A DNA stretch of 64,000 nt, taken from NCBI GenBank assembly GCA_021737145.1, contig JAIPEN010000003.1, positions 62,001 through 126,000 of the forward strand. Direction: 5' to 3'. The stretch comes from Desulfarculaceae bacterium. GTDB taxonomy: Bacteria; Desulfobacterota; Desulfarculia; Desulfarculales; Desulfarculaceae. The notes beneath the pieces were generated by a model. That model was not told the origin of the DNA. It did no database searches and saw only the letters and a list, made by a program, of their open reading frames with translations. A program made the translations under genes and the position numbers. This document shows positions 16,835-25,162 of this stretch, in pieces (the first letter of the stretch is position 1; each line of letters begins with the position of its first letter).

Positions 16835-17425
16835 CTAGAGGTCTCCGCCCCGCAGTCCGTTGACCACAAGGCGGAAGAAGAACTCCCCCACCTGGTCCGG
16901 GTTCATGCCTCCCCGGGGGGAGTACCAGACGCGGCTACGGGCGATCATCGAAGCGATGCCGTAGGCGGCCAACTTGGTGTTGGTCGGCCGGAAAATATTC
17001 TGATCGATGCCCACCTGGATAATGTGTCCGAGGATGCGGTCGTATTGCCGACGCATGTCCACGATGACCTTGCGCTTGGCCGGGGAAAGATGGCCCAGCT
17101 CGGTGTCGAAGAGCATCTTGGCGCTGCGGCGGTAGCCCAGGGTGACCCGGGCGTGGTTTTGCATGAAACTCAAAAGCTGCTTCAGGGGATCGTCTATCTC
17201 GTCGAACTCCAGATGGGCCACGGGCTGGACGATTTGCTCCATCTCCTCGCGCAGGACCTCGAAGAGCAGATCTTCCTTGCTGTCAAAATAATTGTAAATG
17301 TTGGCTGGCTTGCAGCCGAAGGCCTCGGCCAGGTTTTTCATGCTGGCCCCGGAGTAGCCAAGGCGGGTGAAAAGCACCCTGGCCTTGTCCATCATTTGCT
17401 TCTTTTTTACCTTGCTGTCACTCAT
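16835..17425 (-). CDS. TetR family regulator
   Basis: 196 residues from the ATG reading MSDSKVKKKQ; a run of Gs just upstream is a workable ribosome site, while a longer open frame upstream has none. The helix-turn-helix is RLGYSGASMKNLAEAFGCKPANIYNYFDSKEDLLFEV. The C-terminal part is helical and resembles acyl-CoA-responsive TetR proteins (FadR/PsrA/PaaR-like). It is first in the acyl-CoA ligase/Liv/abfD gene run, and a perfect 18-bp palindrome lies upstream, so it probably represses this operon and perhaps the divergent aldehyde dehydrogenase gene, with an acyl-CoA as inducer. Confidence 0.9.
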   Translation of the reverse strand: MSDSKVKKKQMMDKARVLFTRLGYSGASMKNLAEAFGCKPANIYNYFDSKEDLLFEVLREEMEQIVQPVAHLEFDEIDDPLKQLLSFMQNHARVTLGYRRSAKMLFDTELGHLSPAKRKVIVDMRRQYDRILGHIIQVGIDQNIFRPTNTKLAAYGIASMIARSRVWYSPRGGMNPDQVGEFFFRLVVNGLRGGDL

Positions 17426-17911
17426 TAAATCATCCCCCCCCAGGGTCAGTAAGGATTGTCGGGGCAAGCCGGCGCGCCAAAGGGCAGCTTCTTGGTGAGC
17501 AATGAATCGGTAGTCATGGGCCATCCCTTGGCGCGGGGACTTTTGCTGCGAACCAGGGCGATGCGGCGCCCGAAACGATTTTTTTGCGGCGGTTCGCTCA
17601 ACGCTCTTGGTTAATGAACGTTCATTAAGCTAAAATAAGCGCGAAGCCGTTGTCAAGCCCCTATTTCAGGTGAGGCCCAGGGGTGAATAGTCGCCGGGAT
17701 TGGGCATAATTAATGGTGATAACTGCAAGTTAGACACCCCATCGGGGGCCGGGGGGGCGGGAGCCCAAGAGAAATCCTGCCTAGGACCTAAATTTTCAGG
17801 GAATTGGTTGCCCGGACCAAGCCACCCCTTGTCCCCAAGGATTTGATGACGTAATATGGCGCTCCCGCGATAGACAAGCCAAGCCAGAATGAGGAACCGG
17901 AGGTATCGCCC
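17426..17911. other. Divergent intergenic region, tetR / aldehyde dehydrogenase
   Basis: No gene is seen. It holds the TetR operator palindrome, a TTGACA (minus strand, 17651-17656) that could be the -35 box of the tetR operon, and an AT-rich stretch (about 17690-17720) where a rightward promoter could lie. GGAGG stands before the aldehyde dehydrogenase start. Confidence 0.6.
17611..17628. promoter_or_regulatory. Predicted TetR operator, perfect 18-bp palindrome
   Basis: TTAATGAACGTTCATTAA is a perfect palindrome, typical in length and base composition of operators for acyl-CoA-responsive TetR regulators (ATGAAC/GTTCAT-type half-sites). It lies 22 nt downstream of a TTGACA reading toward tetR, so it would cover the -10 region of the leftward promoter. 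Confidence 0.75.
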
Positions 17912-19492
17912 ATGAGTCAAAAACAATTCAAGCTCACTTACGGAACCATGTTCAACCCGCCCCAGGAGTTGCACGAGGGTTTTGACAAGGCCCTGAGCAC
18001 GGTCAAGGCGGGCCTCGGCCAGGAATACGGCCTTTTCATCGGAGGCCAGGATGTCTATTGCGCCGACAAGTTCAGCGAGACATCGCCCACCGACACCGGG
18101 CAGGAGCTGGGCGTGTTCCAGGCGGCCGGCCAGGCCGAGGTGCAGGCGGCCATGGAGGCTGCTCAAAAGGCCTCCGGCCCCTGGAGCGCCACCCCCTGGC
18201 AGGAAAGGGTGGCCATGGTTCGCAAGGCCGCGGACCTAATCGACGAGCGCACCTTCGAGATGAGCGCGGCCATGACCCTGAGCGTGGGCAAGAACCGCAT
18301 GGAGTGCCTGGGCGAGGTTACCGAGACCGCCGACCTGGTGCGCTACTCCTGCGATCAGATGGAACAGAACCAGGGCTACATCAAGCCGCTGGGATCGGAC
18401 CCCTTCCCCGACCTCAACGCCAAGAACATGTCGGTGCTCAAGCCTTACGGGGTGTGGCTGGTCATCACCCCCTTCAACTTTCCCCAGGCCCTGAGCGGCG
18501 GACCGGCCGGAGCCGCCCTGGTCACCGGCAACACGGTGGTGATCAAGGCTTCCTCGGACACCCCCTGGACGGTGCGCCTGCTGGTGGATTGCTTCCGCGA
18601 CGCCGGCCTGCCCGAAGGCACGGTGAACTTCATCACCGGCCCGGGGAGCAGCATCGGGGACTCGCTGGTGGACCATCCCCTGGTGGACGGCATCACCTTC
18701 ACCGGCTCCTATGACGTGGGCATGGGCATCAAGAAACGCGCCCTGAACTACGACTACGTGCGGCCGGTGATTTTGGAGATGGGCGGCAAGAACCCCACCG
18801 TGGTTTCCAACAAGGCGGACCTGGACCTGGCCGCCTTGGGGGTGATGCGCTCGGCCTTTGGCGCGCAGGGGCAGAAGTGCTCGGCCTGCTCGCGGGTCTT
18901 TGTGGAAAACCAGGTCTTCGACGAGTTCGCGGCCAAGCTGCAAGAGGCGGCCAAAAAGATCGTGGTGGGCGACCCCTGCCGCAGCGACGTGTACATGGGC
19001 CCGGTGATCAACCGCAAGGCCTATGACAAATACCAGGGCTACGTGAGCGAGCTCAAAAAAGCCGGCGAGTTGCTGTGCGGCGGAGAGGTGCTCACCGATG
19101 GCGAGCTGTCCCAGGGCTACTTCTGCGCGCCCACCATCGCGGTCAAGGTGCCCCTGGAGCACCGGCTGTGGTCCCACGAGATGTTCCTGCCCATCACCAT
19201 GCTGCATCCGGTGGCTGATCTGGAAGAAGGCATGGCCCTGGCCAATGACACGGCATACGGCCTTACCGCGGGATTCTACGGAGCACCGGACGAGGTGCCC
19301 TGGTTCTTCCAGAACACCCACGGCGGCGTGACCTATGCCAACCGGCCCACCGGCGCCACCACCGGGGCCTGGCCCGGATACCAGCCTTTTGGCGGCTGGA
19401 AGGGCTCCGGGGCTTCGGGCAAGAACGCGGGTGGCTACTATTACGTGCCCCTGTATCTGCGCGAGCAGATCCAAGCCTGGATCGAATGGTAG
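17912..19492 (+). CDS. NAD(P)-dependent aldehyde dehydrogenase, 1-pyrroline-5-carboxylate dehydrogenase-like
   Basis: 526 residues, longer than generic aldehyde dehydrogenases and matching the P5C dehydrogenase branch in length. The catalytic Cys is in AQGQKCSACSR (C323), the general-base Glu in LEMGGKNP (E289), and the cofactor segment is TPFNFPQALSGG followed by NTVVIKASSDTPW. GGAGG precedes the ATG. It is transcribed away from the tetR operon and ends at a good terminator. In this context oxidation of succinate semialdehyde (from 4-aminobutyrate) or glutamate semialdehyde is likely; sequence alone favours the latter family. Confidence 0.88.
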   Translation: MSQKQFKLTYGTMFNPPQELHEGFDKALSTVKAGLGQEYGLFIGGQDVYCADKFSETSPTDTGQELGVFQAAGQAEVQAAMEAAQKASGPWSATPWQERVAMVRKAADLIDERTFEMSAAMTLSVGKNRMECLGEVTETADLVRYSCDQMEQNQGYIKPLGSDPFPDLNAKNMSVLKPYGVWLVITPFNFPQALSGGPAGAALVTGNTVVIKASSDTPWTVRLLVDCFRDAGLPEGTVNFITGPGSSIGDSLVDHPLVDGITFTGSYDVGMGIKKRALNYDYVRPVILEMGGKNPTVVSNKADLDLAALGVMRSAFGAQGQKCSACSRVFVENQVFDEFAAKLQEAAKKIVVGDPCRSDVYMGPVINRKAYDKYQGYVSELKKAGELLCGGEVLTDGELSQGYFCAPTIAVKVPLEHRLWSHEMFLPITMLHPVADLEEGMALANDTAYGLTAGFYGAPDEVPWFFQNTHGGVTYANRPTGATTGAWPGYQPFGGWKGSGASGKNAGGYYYVPLYLREQIQAWIEW

Positions 19493-19548
19493 GAGCGCCG
19501 AGCGGCCGGGCTGGTTTACGGCCCGCGCCAGGGAAGCAACCAAACGTG

Positions 19549-19593
19549 CTCGGGCCTGGCCCCCTTCATGGGGTGTCGGGCCCGAGTTTTTTT
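19549..19593 (+). terminator. Rho-independent terminator after the aldehyde dehydrogenase gene
   Basis: CTCGGGCC (19549-19556) pairs with GGCCCGAG (19579-19586) and is followed directly by seven Ts. An inner CCCC/GGGG pairing can extend the hairpin. Confidence 0.88.
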
Positions 19594-20046
19594 GGCGGGT
19601 CCCCAGGCTTAAAATCTATTTAAAACAACTTTACACAAGAGCTTTTTGGATAACTTTAATTGTTAATATTGCCGCCATAATACAGTCATTTTAGCACTTG
19701 CAGGCAAATTATAAAGCAGAGGCATAGCTATTTTGATTCGCCGCTATTTGACGACATATTTAGCTTATCCTGCCCGCTTTTTGACGGCTCACCGTCATCA
19801 AGCGGCCTGTAGGGGCGGGCGGCGCGGCCTTCTTGACCCAATGCACCAGCAGGCCGATTTTAGTATGATAACCAAGCGCTGCCACGTGGTATCGTCATTT
19901 AAAGCAGACTCCTCCGATTACGGGCTGCGATACAGTTTTTGTTGTTTTAGCAGCAAGTTCGGTGCGGATATATTTATGGTTGAATGATATAATTAAAGAT
20001 AAACAAGCAAGCCATGCCATTTCCCATCGATACAGGACAAAGGCTC
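19594..20046. other. AT-rich intergenic region before the M20 amidohydrolase gene
   Basis: No gene is supported. The base composition drops sharply compared with the flanks (about 19610-19740 and 19900-20030 are AT-rich), as expected of a promoter region. A short CCACGTGG palindrome lies at about 19882-19889. No clear promoter pair could be fixed by eye. Confidence 0.5.
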
Positions 20047-21231
20047 ATGTCACAGCCCATGGATATCCCGGAAATTGTAAAAGAGCGGCAACAACATCTC
20101 GTCTCATTACGGCGGGATTTGCACCAGATACCGGAGACCGCTTTTCAAGAGCACGAGACCAGCAAATATGTGGCCCGCTTCCTCGCCGAGGCGGGGTTGG
20201 CGGTGGATGCCCAGGTGGCGGGCACCGGGGTGGTGGGTCTGTTGGATTCAGACAGGCCCGGCCCCTGCCTGATGATCCGGGCGGACATGGACGCCTTGCC
20301 GGTGGAAGAACAGACCGGTCTGTCCTTTGCCTCGCGCAACCCAGGATGCATGCATGCCTGCGGTCATGACTCCCACATGGCCATGGCCCTGACCACCGCC
20401 GCCATCCTGTCTGAACTGAGGGAACATCTGCGGGGATCGGTCAAGTTCGTGTTCCAGCCGGCCGAGGAAGGCCCGGGCGGGGCCGCGCCCATGATCCAGG
20501 CCGGGGTCATGGACAACCCCCGGGTGGATCATGTGGTGGGATTCCACGTCTGGCCCGCCCTGCCCAAGGGAGTCATCGGCATCAAGAGCGGCGTGCTCAT
20601 GGCCGCCATGGACCGCTTCGACCTGACCGTGAAGGGGGCGGGCGGTCACGGCGGAATGCCTCACCTGTGCGTGGACGCCTTGGAGGTGGGGGCCCAGGTG
20701 GTGGGCGCCTTGCAGCGCCTGGTCAGCCGCCAGATAAATCCCCTGCACCCCGCCGTGGTCACGGTGGGCCGCTTCGAGGCGGGCAGCGCCTTCAACGTCA
20801 TCGCCGAGGAAGCCAACTTGAGCGGCACCATTCGCACCATGGACCGGGAGGTGCGGGCCGCCTGGCCGGAGCGTTTGGAGAGGATCATCGCCGGAGTCTG
20901 CGGCTCCATGGGCGCTGAGTACGATCTCTCCTTCAAGCCTGGCTACCCGCCCATGGCCAATGCGGAGTCCATGACCTCCCTGGCCCGGGAATGCGTGCTG
21001 GAGGCCTGGGGAGCGGACGCGGTGGCCGAGCCCGAGCCCACCATGGGCAGCGAGGACATGGCCTTTTTCCTGGAAAAGGCCCCCGGATGCATGCTCATGT
21101 TGGGATGCGGCGAGCCGGGCTGCGTATCGCTGCACAATCCCCGCTTCGACTTCGACGAGGAGGTCCTGGGCAGGGGGGTGGAGATCTACTGCCGCCTGGC
21201 TGCCAAGCTCCTCGGCCAAACCGCCGGCTAG
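20047..21231 (+). CDS. M20D family amidohydrolase (hippurate / N-acyl amino acid hydrolase type)
   Basis: 394 residues from the ATG reading MSQPMDIPE, chosen for the AGGACAAAGG motif upstream and usual family length. The dinuclear metal site is intact: MHACGHDSHMA (Cys and His ligands), PAEEGPGG (bridging and catalytic Glu), FHVWP, and the C-terminal SLHNPRFDFDEE. The lid/dimer domain starts near GVLMAAMDRFDLTVKGAGGHGG. Such enzymes cleave N-acyl or N-carbamoyl-like amides of amino acids, N-acetyl-cysteine conjugates, hippurate or IAA-amino acids. It converges with the RidA gene (16-nt gap). Next to the cysteine desulfidase cluster, an amide of cysteine is a plausible substrate; this is inference. 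No signal peptide, so cytoplasmic. Confidence 0.92.
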   Translation: MSQPMDIPEIVKERQQHLVSLRRDLHQIPETAFQEHETSKYVARFLAEAGLAVDAQVAGTGVVGLLDSDRPGPCLMIRADMDALPVEEQTGLSFASRNPGCMHACGHDSHMAMALTTAAILSELREHLRGSVKFVFQPAEEGPGGAAPMIQAGVMDNPRVDHVVGFHVWPALPKGVIGIKSGVLMAAMDRFDLTVKGAGGHGGMPHLCVDALEVGAQVVGALQRLVSRQINPLHPAVVTVGRFEAGSAFNVIAEEANLSGTIRTMDREVRAAWPERLERIIAGVCGSMGAEYDLSFKPGYPPMANAESMTSLARECVLEAWGADAVAEPEPTMGSEDMAFFLEKAPGCMLMLGCGEPGCVSLHNPRFDFDEEVLGRGVEIYCRLAAKLLGQTAG

Positions 21232-21247
21232 GAAAACGAGCCCGAGG

Positions 21248-21637
21248 CTAGCGGCAGGCCACGGCCTCCACTTCCACCAGGCCGCCCTTGGGCAGGCCGG
21301 CCACCGCGATGCAGGCCCGGGCCGGCAGGTCGGCCAAGCCCGCGAAGAACTCTTGGTACACCTCGTTGACCTGGGCGAAATCCCCCATGTCGGTCAAGAA
21401 GATGGTGCATTTGGCCACCTGGGCCCAGCCCAGGCCCGCGGCGCTCAACACCTGGCCCAGGTTTTCCATGGCCTGCCTGGCCTGCGCGGCCACTCCACCG
21501 GCGACCAGCTCGCCACTGGCCGGCTCCAGCCCCAGTTGCCCAGAGAGAAACAGCAGTCCGCCGGCCCAGCGGGCCTGGCAATAGGGACCAACCGCGGCCG
21601 GTGCGTCGGGCGAATTCACGGTGAGGGATTGTTGCAT
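21248..21637 (-). CDS. ridA: RidA family enamine/imine deaminase
   Basis: 129 residues, complete YjgF/YER057c/UK114 fold. The active-site Arg lies in PARACIAVAGLPKGGLVEVEAVA, and the N-terminal VGPYCQARWAGGLLFLSGQ is typical. RidA hydrolyses reactive 2-aminoacrylate and related imines to keto acids. It is the last gene of the operon, immediately after the L-cysteine desulfidase gene, an enzyme whose reaction passes through 2-aminoacrylate, so its job here is very likely to speed release of pyruvate and ammonia and prevent damage to PLP enzymes. GAGGAAA precedes the start. Confidence 0.93.
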   Translation of the reverse strand: MQQSLTVNSPDAPAAVGPYCQARWAGGLLFLSGQLGLEPASGELVAGGVAAQARQAMENLGQVLSAAGLGWAQVAKCTIFLTDMGDFAQVNEVYQEFFAGLADLPARACIAVAGLPKGGLVEVEAVACR

Positions 21638-21692
21638 GGTCTTGTTTCCTCGCTGCGGAAAATAGCTTGATTAATGCGCGTATGGGCGGAGG

Positions 21693-23030
21693 TTACTTGA
21701 CCTGCCGCCGCTGGTCCTCGGCCTGGGCGGCGAACTTGGTCATCAGGATGCCCAGAATGGTGCGGTCGGTTTCCATCATGCCTTCCACGCTGATCAGGCC
21801 CAAATTGCGGGCGGTCTTTTCCATGGTGCTGTCCACGATGCCGTCGCTGGGCATGATCTGGGCCCCTTGCAAGGCGAGCAGGGCCGATTGCACGGCGGTG
21901 CCCGCCGCGGTGGCCAGCTTCAGGGCGCAGCCCAGCTTGGCCCCGTCGCAGATGACCCCGGCCAGCTCGGAGATCAGGCAGTTCACGGCGGCCGATATCT
22001 GCTTTAGGTCGCCGCCGAGCATGTAGGTGACTCCGGCCGCGGCCCCCGCCCCGGCGGCCACCGAACAGCCGCACACCGCCGAGAGGCGGCCGGTGTAGGT
22101 CTTCACGTAAGCGGTGACGATGTGGCTCAGGGCCACCGCCCTGAGCAGGTCGTCATGGCTGCACTCGGTGTATTCCTTGACCGCGTACAGGGGCAGCACC
22201 GCGGTAAGGCCGTGGTTGCCGCTGCCCGCGCTGGACATGGCCGGCAGCTTCACCCCGCCCATGCGGGCGTCGGCCGCCGAGGAGCACAGGATGCGGGAGG
22301 TCATGATCATGTCCTTTTTGACCAGCCGCTGCCGGACCAGGCTGTCCAGGCTCTTGCCCACCCCCATGCCAGAGCCGTGGCGCAGCCCGTGCTCGGAAAG
22401 CCGCAGGTTGTAGGTTATGCCCCGCTCGATGAACTTGAGGTCGCTTTCGTCCAGCTCGTCCAAAAGCCCCAGGATTTGCTCCATGCTCAGGGTGGTGAGC
22501 CAATTCTCCAACTCGGCCAATCCGCCGGAGCCTTCCTCGGCCGCCGCCTGAACCAGGGGATGGCCGGCCACCTCTTCCCCGTTGAGCTTGAGGCTCACGA
22601 TGTTGTCGTGGTGGTCCACGATCAGGGACTCGGCCTCCGCGCCGCCGCTCTTGACCACGGTCTTTATGCGCAGCCCCTTCTTTTCGAGCAGATTGACCTT
22701 GACCACGCCCCGGGTCAGGAGGTCCTGAGCCTGCTGGGTCACCTCCGGGGTGATGGAGCTGAGCACTTCCATTTTTTGGGTGGCGTCGCCGCCCAGGGCG
22801 CCCAGGGCGGCGGCCAGGTCCAGTCCGTAGAGGCCGCCGGTGCCAGGGATGAGCACCGCCATGCCGTTTTTATAAATGTTGGGGTCCACCCACACCTCGA
22901 TGCTCTCGGGCTCCCCGCCGTCGAGCAGCGAGGCGGCCGAGGCCGCGCCCAGGGCGATGGCCACCGGCTCGGTGCAGCCCAGGGCCGGAGCCACCTCAAG
23001 CCTCAGTATATCCTTTATGGCAAAAGCCAT
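21693..23030 (-). CDS. cyuA: L-cysteine desulfidase (CyuA/CdsB, UPF0597 family)
   Basis: 445 residues, the length of E. coli CyuA (YhaM). The family is related to the alpha subunit of iron-sulfur L-serine dehydratase and splits L-cysteine to sulfide, ammonia and pyruvate using a [4Fe-4S] cluster and no PLP. Visible family features: ALGCTEPVAIALG at the N-terminus (C19), MGGVKLPAMSSAGSGNHGLTA, CGCSVAAGAGA (C320, C322) and CDGAKLGCALK (C361, C368). The seven-residue spacing of the last pair equals that of the known cluster ligands in the Methanocaldococcus protein. GGAAGGAG precedes the ATG. It sits directly after a TRAP transporter and before ridA, a coherent cysteine-degradation arrangement. 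Confidence 0.92.
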   Translation of the reverse strand: MAFAIKDILRLEVAPALGCTEPVAIALGAASAASLLDGGEPESIEVWVDPNIYKNGMAVLIPGTGGLYGLDLAAALGALGGDATQKMEVLSSITPEVTQQAQDLLTRGVVKVNLLEKKGLRIKTVVKSGGAEAESLIVDHHDNIVSLKLNGEEVAGHPLVQAAAEEGSGGLAELENWLTTLSMEQILGLLDELDESDLKFIERGITYNLRLSEHGLRHGSGMGVGKSLDSLVRQRLVKKDMIMTSRILCSSAADARMGGVKLPAMSSAGSGNHGLTAVLPLYAVKEYTECSHDDLLRAVALSHIVTAYVKTYTGRLSAVCGCSVAAGAGAAAGVTYMLGGDLKQISAAVNCLISELAGVICDGAKLGCALKLATAAGTAVQSALLALQGAQIMPSDGIVDSTMEKTARNLGLISVEGMMETDRTILGILMTKFAAQAEDQRRQVK

Positions 23031-23051
23031 TTGTTTCTCCTTCCGGGCCGG

Positions 23052-24374
23052 TTACTTGATCAACAGGTTGGGCAGCCACACGCAAATTTCGGGGAACACG
23101 ATGCACAGGATCAGCCCGATCAACTGCATGGCCATGAAGGGCCACACCGACCGGTAGAGATCGTTCATGGTGATCTCCTTGGGGGCCACTCCCTTGAGGT
23201 AGAACATCCCGTAACCAAAGGGAGGCGAGAGGTAGGCCAATTGCAGGCTGACGTTGAAGATGATGCCGAACCACAGGGGGTCGAAGCCCAGTTCCTTGAT
23301 GATGGGCACGAAGATGGGCACGCACAGCACCACCAGGCCGATCACGTCGATGACCATGCCCAGCAGCAGTAGGATCACCTGGATGGCGATGAAGATGCCC
23401 CAGCGTCCCATGGGCATGGCCAGGAGCATTTCTTTTACAAACTCGCCGCCGCCGGCCAGGGTGTAGACCCCCACGAAGATGGAGGCCCCGAAGCAAACCC
23501 ACATCACGATGCCGATGGTGCTTATGGTGCTGAACAGGGCTTCCTTGAGATTTTTCCAGGTGAGGCTGCGCCGCAAGATGCAGATGACCATGGCTCCCAG
23601 GGCCCCCACGCCCGAGGCCTCGCCGGGAGTGGCCACCCCGGCGAAGATGGAGCCCACCACCGCTAGCATGAGCAGGCCCGGCAGAATCAGGGACTTGGTC
23701 ATGGACACCAGTTCCCAGAAGGTGAAGTCGCGCTCCTCCTTGGGCAGGGCGGGCCCGGCCTCGGGGCGGAAGTAGCACTTGATGCCGATGTAGGCCAAAA
23801 ACAGCACGGCCAGAACGATGCCGGGGCCGATGCCCCCGATGAACAGCTTGCCGATGGATTCGCCGGCAAAGGAACCGTAGAGGATGAACATGATGCTGGG
23901 GGGTATGAGCACCCCCAGGCCGCCGCCGGCCATGATGGAGCCCAGGGCCAGGCTCTTGTCATATTTGTGTTCCAGCATCACCGGCAATGCGATGAGCCCG
24001 GTGATGATGACTCCCGCCCCGGCGGTGCCCAGCATGGCCCCCAGGATGGCGCACACCACCACCGTGGCCATGGCCAGGCCGCCCCGCAGCGGGCCCATCC
24101 ACAGATGCACCGCATGGAAAAGCTCGTCGGTGATGCCCGAGTAGCGCAAAAGGTTGGCCATGAAGATGAACAGGGGTATGGCCATGAGGCCATAGCTCTC
24201 CATGATCCCCCACACCCGGAAGAGGATGATGGAAAAGACATCAGTGCCGTTGAGGAGGAACCCGAAGATTATGCCCAGGGACGAGAGCACCCAGGCCAAG
24301 GGCACTCCCAGGGCCAGAAGGGCGAAAAAGGACCCGAACATCAGTATGGAAAGGAGAGTTATGTCTATGTCCAT
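23052..24374 (-). CDS. dctM: TRAP transporter large permease, DctM family
   Basis: 440 residues, about 12 transmembrane segments. Typical motifs: GALGAMLGTAGAGVIITGLIALPVM, GGLGVLIPPSIMFILYG, ATPGEASGVGALGAM, and LAYLSPPFGYGMFYLKGVAP. It is 8 nt downstream of the small-permease gene and 21 nt upstream of the cysteine desulfidase gene, so transporter and enzyme are almost certainly co-transcribed and the cargo should feed that enzyme. Confidence 0.95.
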   Translation of the reverse strand: MDIDITLLSILMFGSFFALLALGVPLAWVLSSLGIIFGFLLNGTDVFSIILFRVWGIMESYGLMAIPLFIFMANLLRYSGITDELFHAVHLWMGPLRGGLAMATVVVCAILGAMLGTAGAGVIITGLIALPVMLEHKYDKSLALGSIMAGGGLGVLIPPSIMFILYGSFAGESIGKLFIGGIGPGIVLAVLFLAYIGIKCYFRPEAGPALPKEERDFTFWELVSMTKSLILPGLLMLAVVGSIFAGVATPGEASGVGALGAMVICILRRSLTWKNLKEALFSTISTIGIVMWVCFGASIFVGVYTLAGGGEFVKEMLLAMPMGRWGIFIAIQVILLLLGMVIDVIGLVVLCVPIFVPIIKELGFDPLWFGIIFNVSLQLAYLSPPFGYGMFYLKGVAPKEITMNDLYRSVWPFMAMQLIGLILCIVFPEICVWLPNLLIK

Positions 24375-24382
24375 GATTATCT

Positions 24383-24874
24383 CTACCGGCCCAGGTATTC
24401 GCGGATGTCACGGATGAACTGAGCGATGCACTGCAGGAGCAGGACCAGGGTGCCCGCTGGCACCAGCATGCGCACCGGCCAGATGATTGGGTTCCAAAGG
24501 GTCATGGAGTGCTCGTTGTTGACCAGCGCCTCCATGGTCCACTCCCAGCTGTACCAAATGAGCACCGCGCAAAAGAGAAAGACCAGGGGGGCGGTGAGCA
24601 GGATGTTTATCAACAACTGCCCCTTGCGGGGAAATTTGTTGTAGATGCTGTCGATCCTGATGTGGGAGTTGTTCAGCTCGGCATAGCCGCCGCTCATGAG
24701 ATAGGTGGCGCCGCACAGGTATATGGTCAGCTCAAGCCCCCATACCGTGGGCTGATTGAACAGGTAGCGCATGATGACCGCGTAGACGACCACCACTGAC
24801 GCGGCCAGGAAGGCGAAGCTGAACACCTTTCCCGACAATTCACTCAGTCTGTCTATTGCGCCTAGCACCTTCAT
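24383..24874 (-). CDS. dctQ: TRAP transporter small permease, DctQ family
   Basis: 163 residues, four hydrophobic segments. It has the DctQ pattern PTVWGLELTIYLCGATYLMSGGYAE, then HIRIDSIYNKFPRKGQLL. It partners the DctM encoded next. The gene is preceded by a 288-nt gap holding a large hairpin, which separates it from the binding-protein gene. Confidence 0.92.
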   Translation of the reverse strand: MKVLGAIDRLSELSGKVFSFAFLAASVVVVYAVIMRYLFNQPTVWGLELTIYLCGATYLMSGGYAELNNSHIRIDSIYNKFPRKGQLLINILLTAPLVFLFCAVLIWYSWEWTMEALVNNEHSMTLWNPIIWPVRMLVPAGTLVLLLQCIAQFIRDIREYLGR

Positions 24875-25050
24875 GAATATGAGCCCTTTTCCCCTGAGTA
24901 ACTCTCAATGGATTGGTCAAACAACTTTGGCCCGGTTGTGTCTTCGCCATACCCGGAGGCCGTTTGGCTCCGGCAGCTCGCCCCCGGCAGGGAGGGATGG
25001 CTTTCGGCTTGCGCGGCCTTGCCCGGCCGCGGGGGGATGGACAGGGCGCG

Positions 25051-25099
25051 GGGGCCGCGCCGCGCCGCCCTTTTGGCGGCATTCGGCCGGCGCGGCCCC
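25051..25099 (-). repeat. Large GC-rich stem-loop between dctP and dctQ
   Basis: Outer arms GGGGCCGCGCCG (25051-25062) and CGGCGCGGCCCC (25088-25099) pair perfectly, and an inner hairpin GCCGCC/GGCGGC (25064-25080) closes a short loop. No clean U-tract follows. It lies within a 288-nt non-coding gap; the rest of that gap (24875-25162) shows no gene. Confidence 0.75.
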
Positions 25100-25162
25100 T
25101 TGCCCGGGAACCCGCATTCGCTCTCGCGTCCGTTCACGCCGGTCCCCGTGCGCGCCCTGGGG

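Noticed and set aside
19733..19987. 84-codon open frame in the AT-rich gap before the M20 gene
   Set aside because: No ribosome site, no family resemblance, and composition unlike the genes of this genome.
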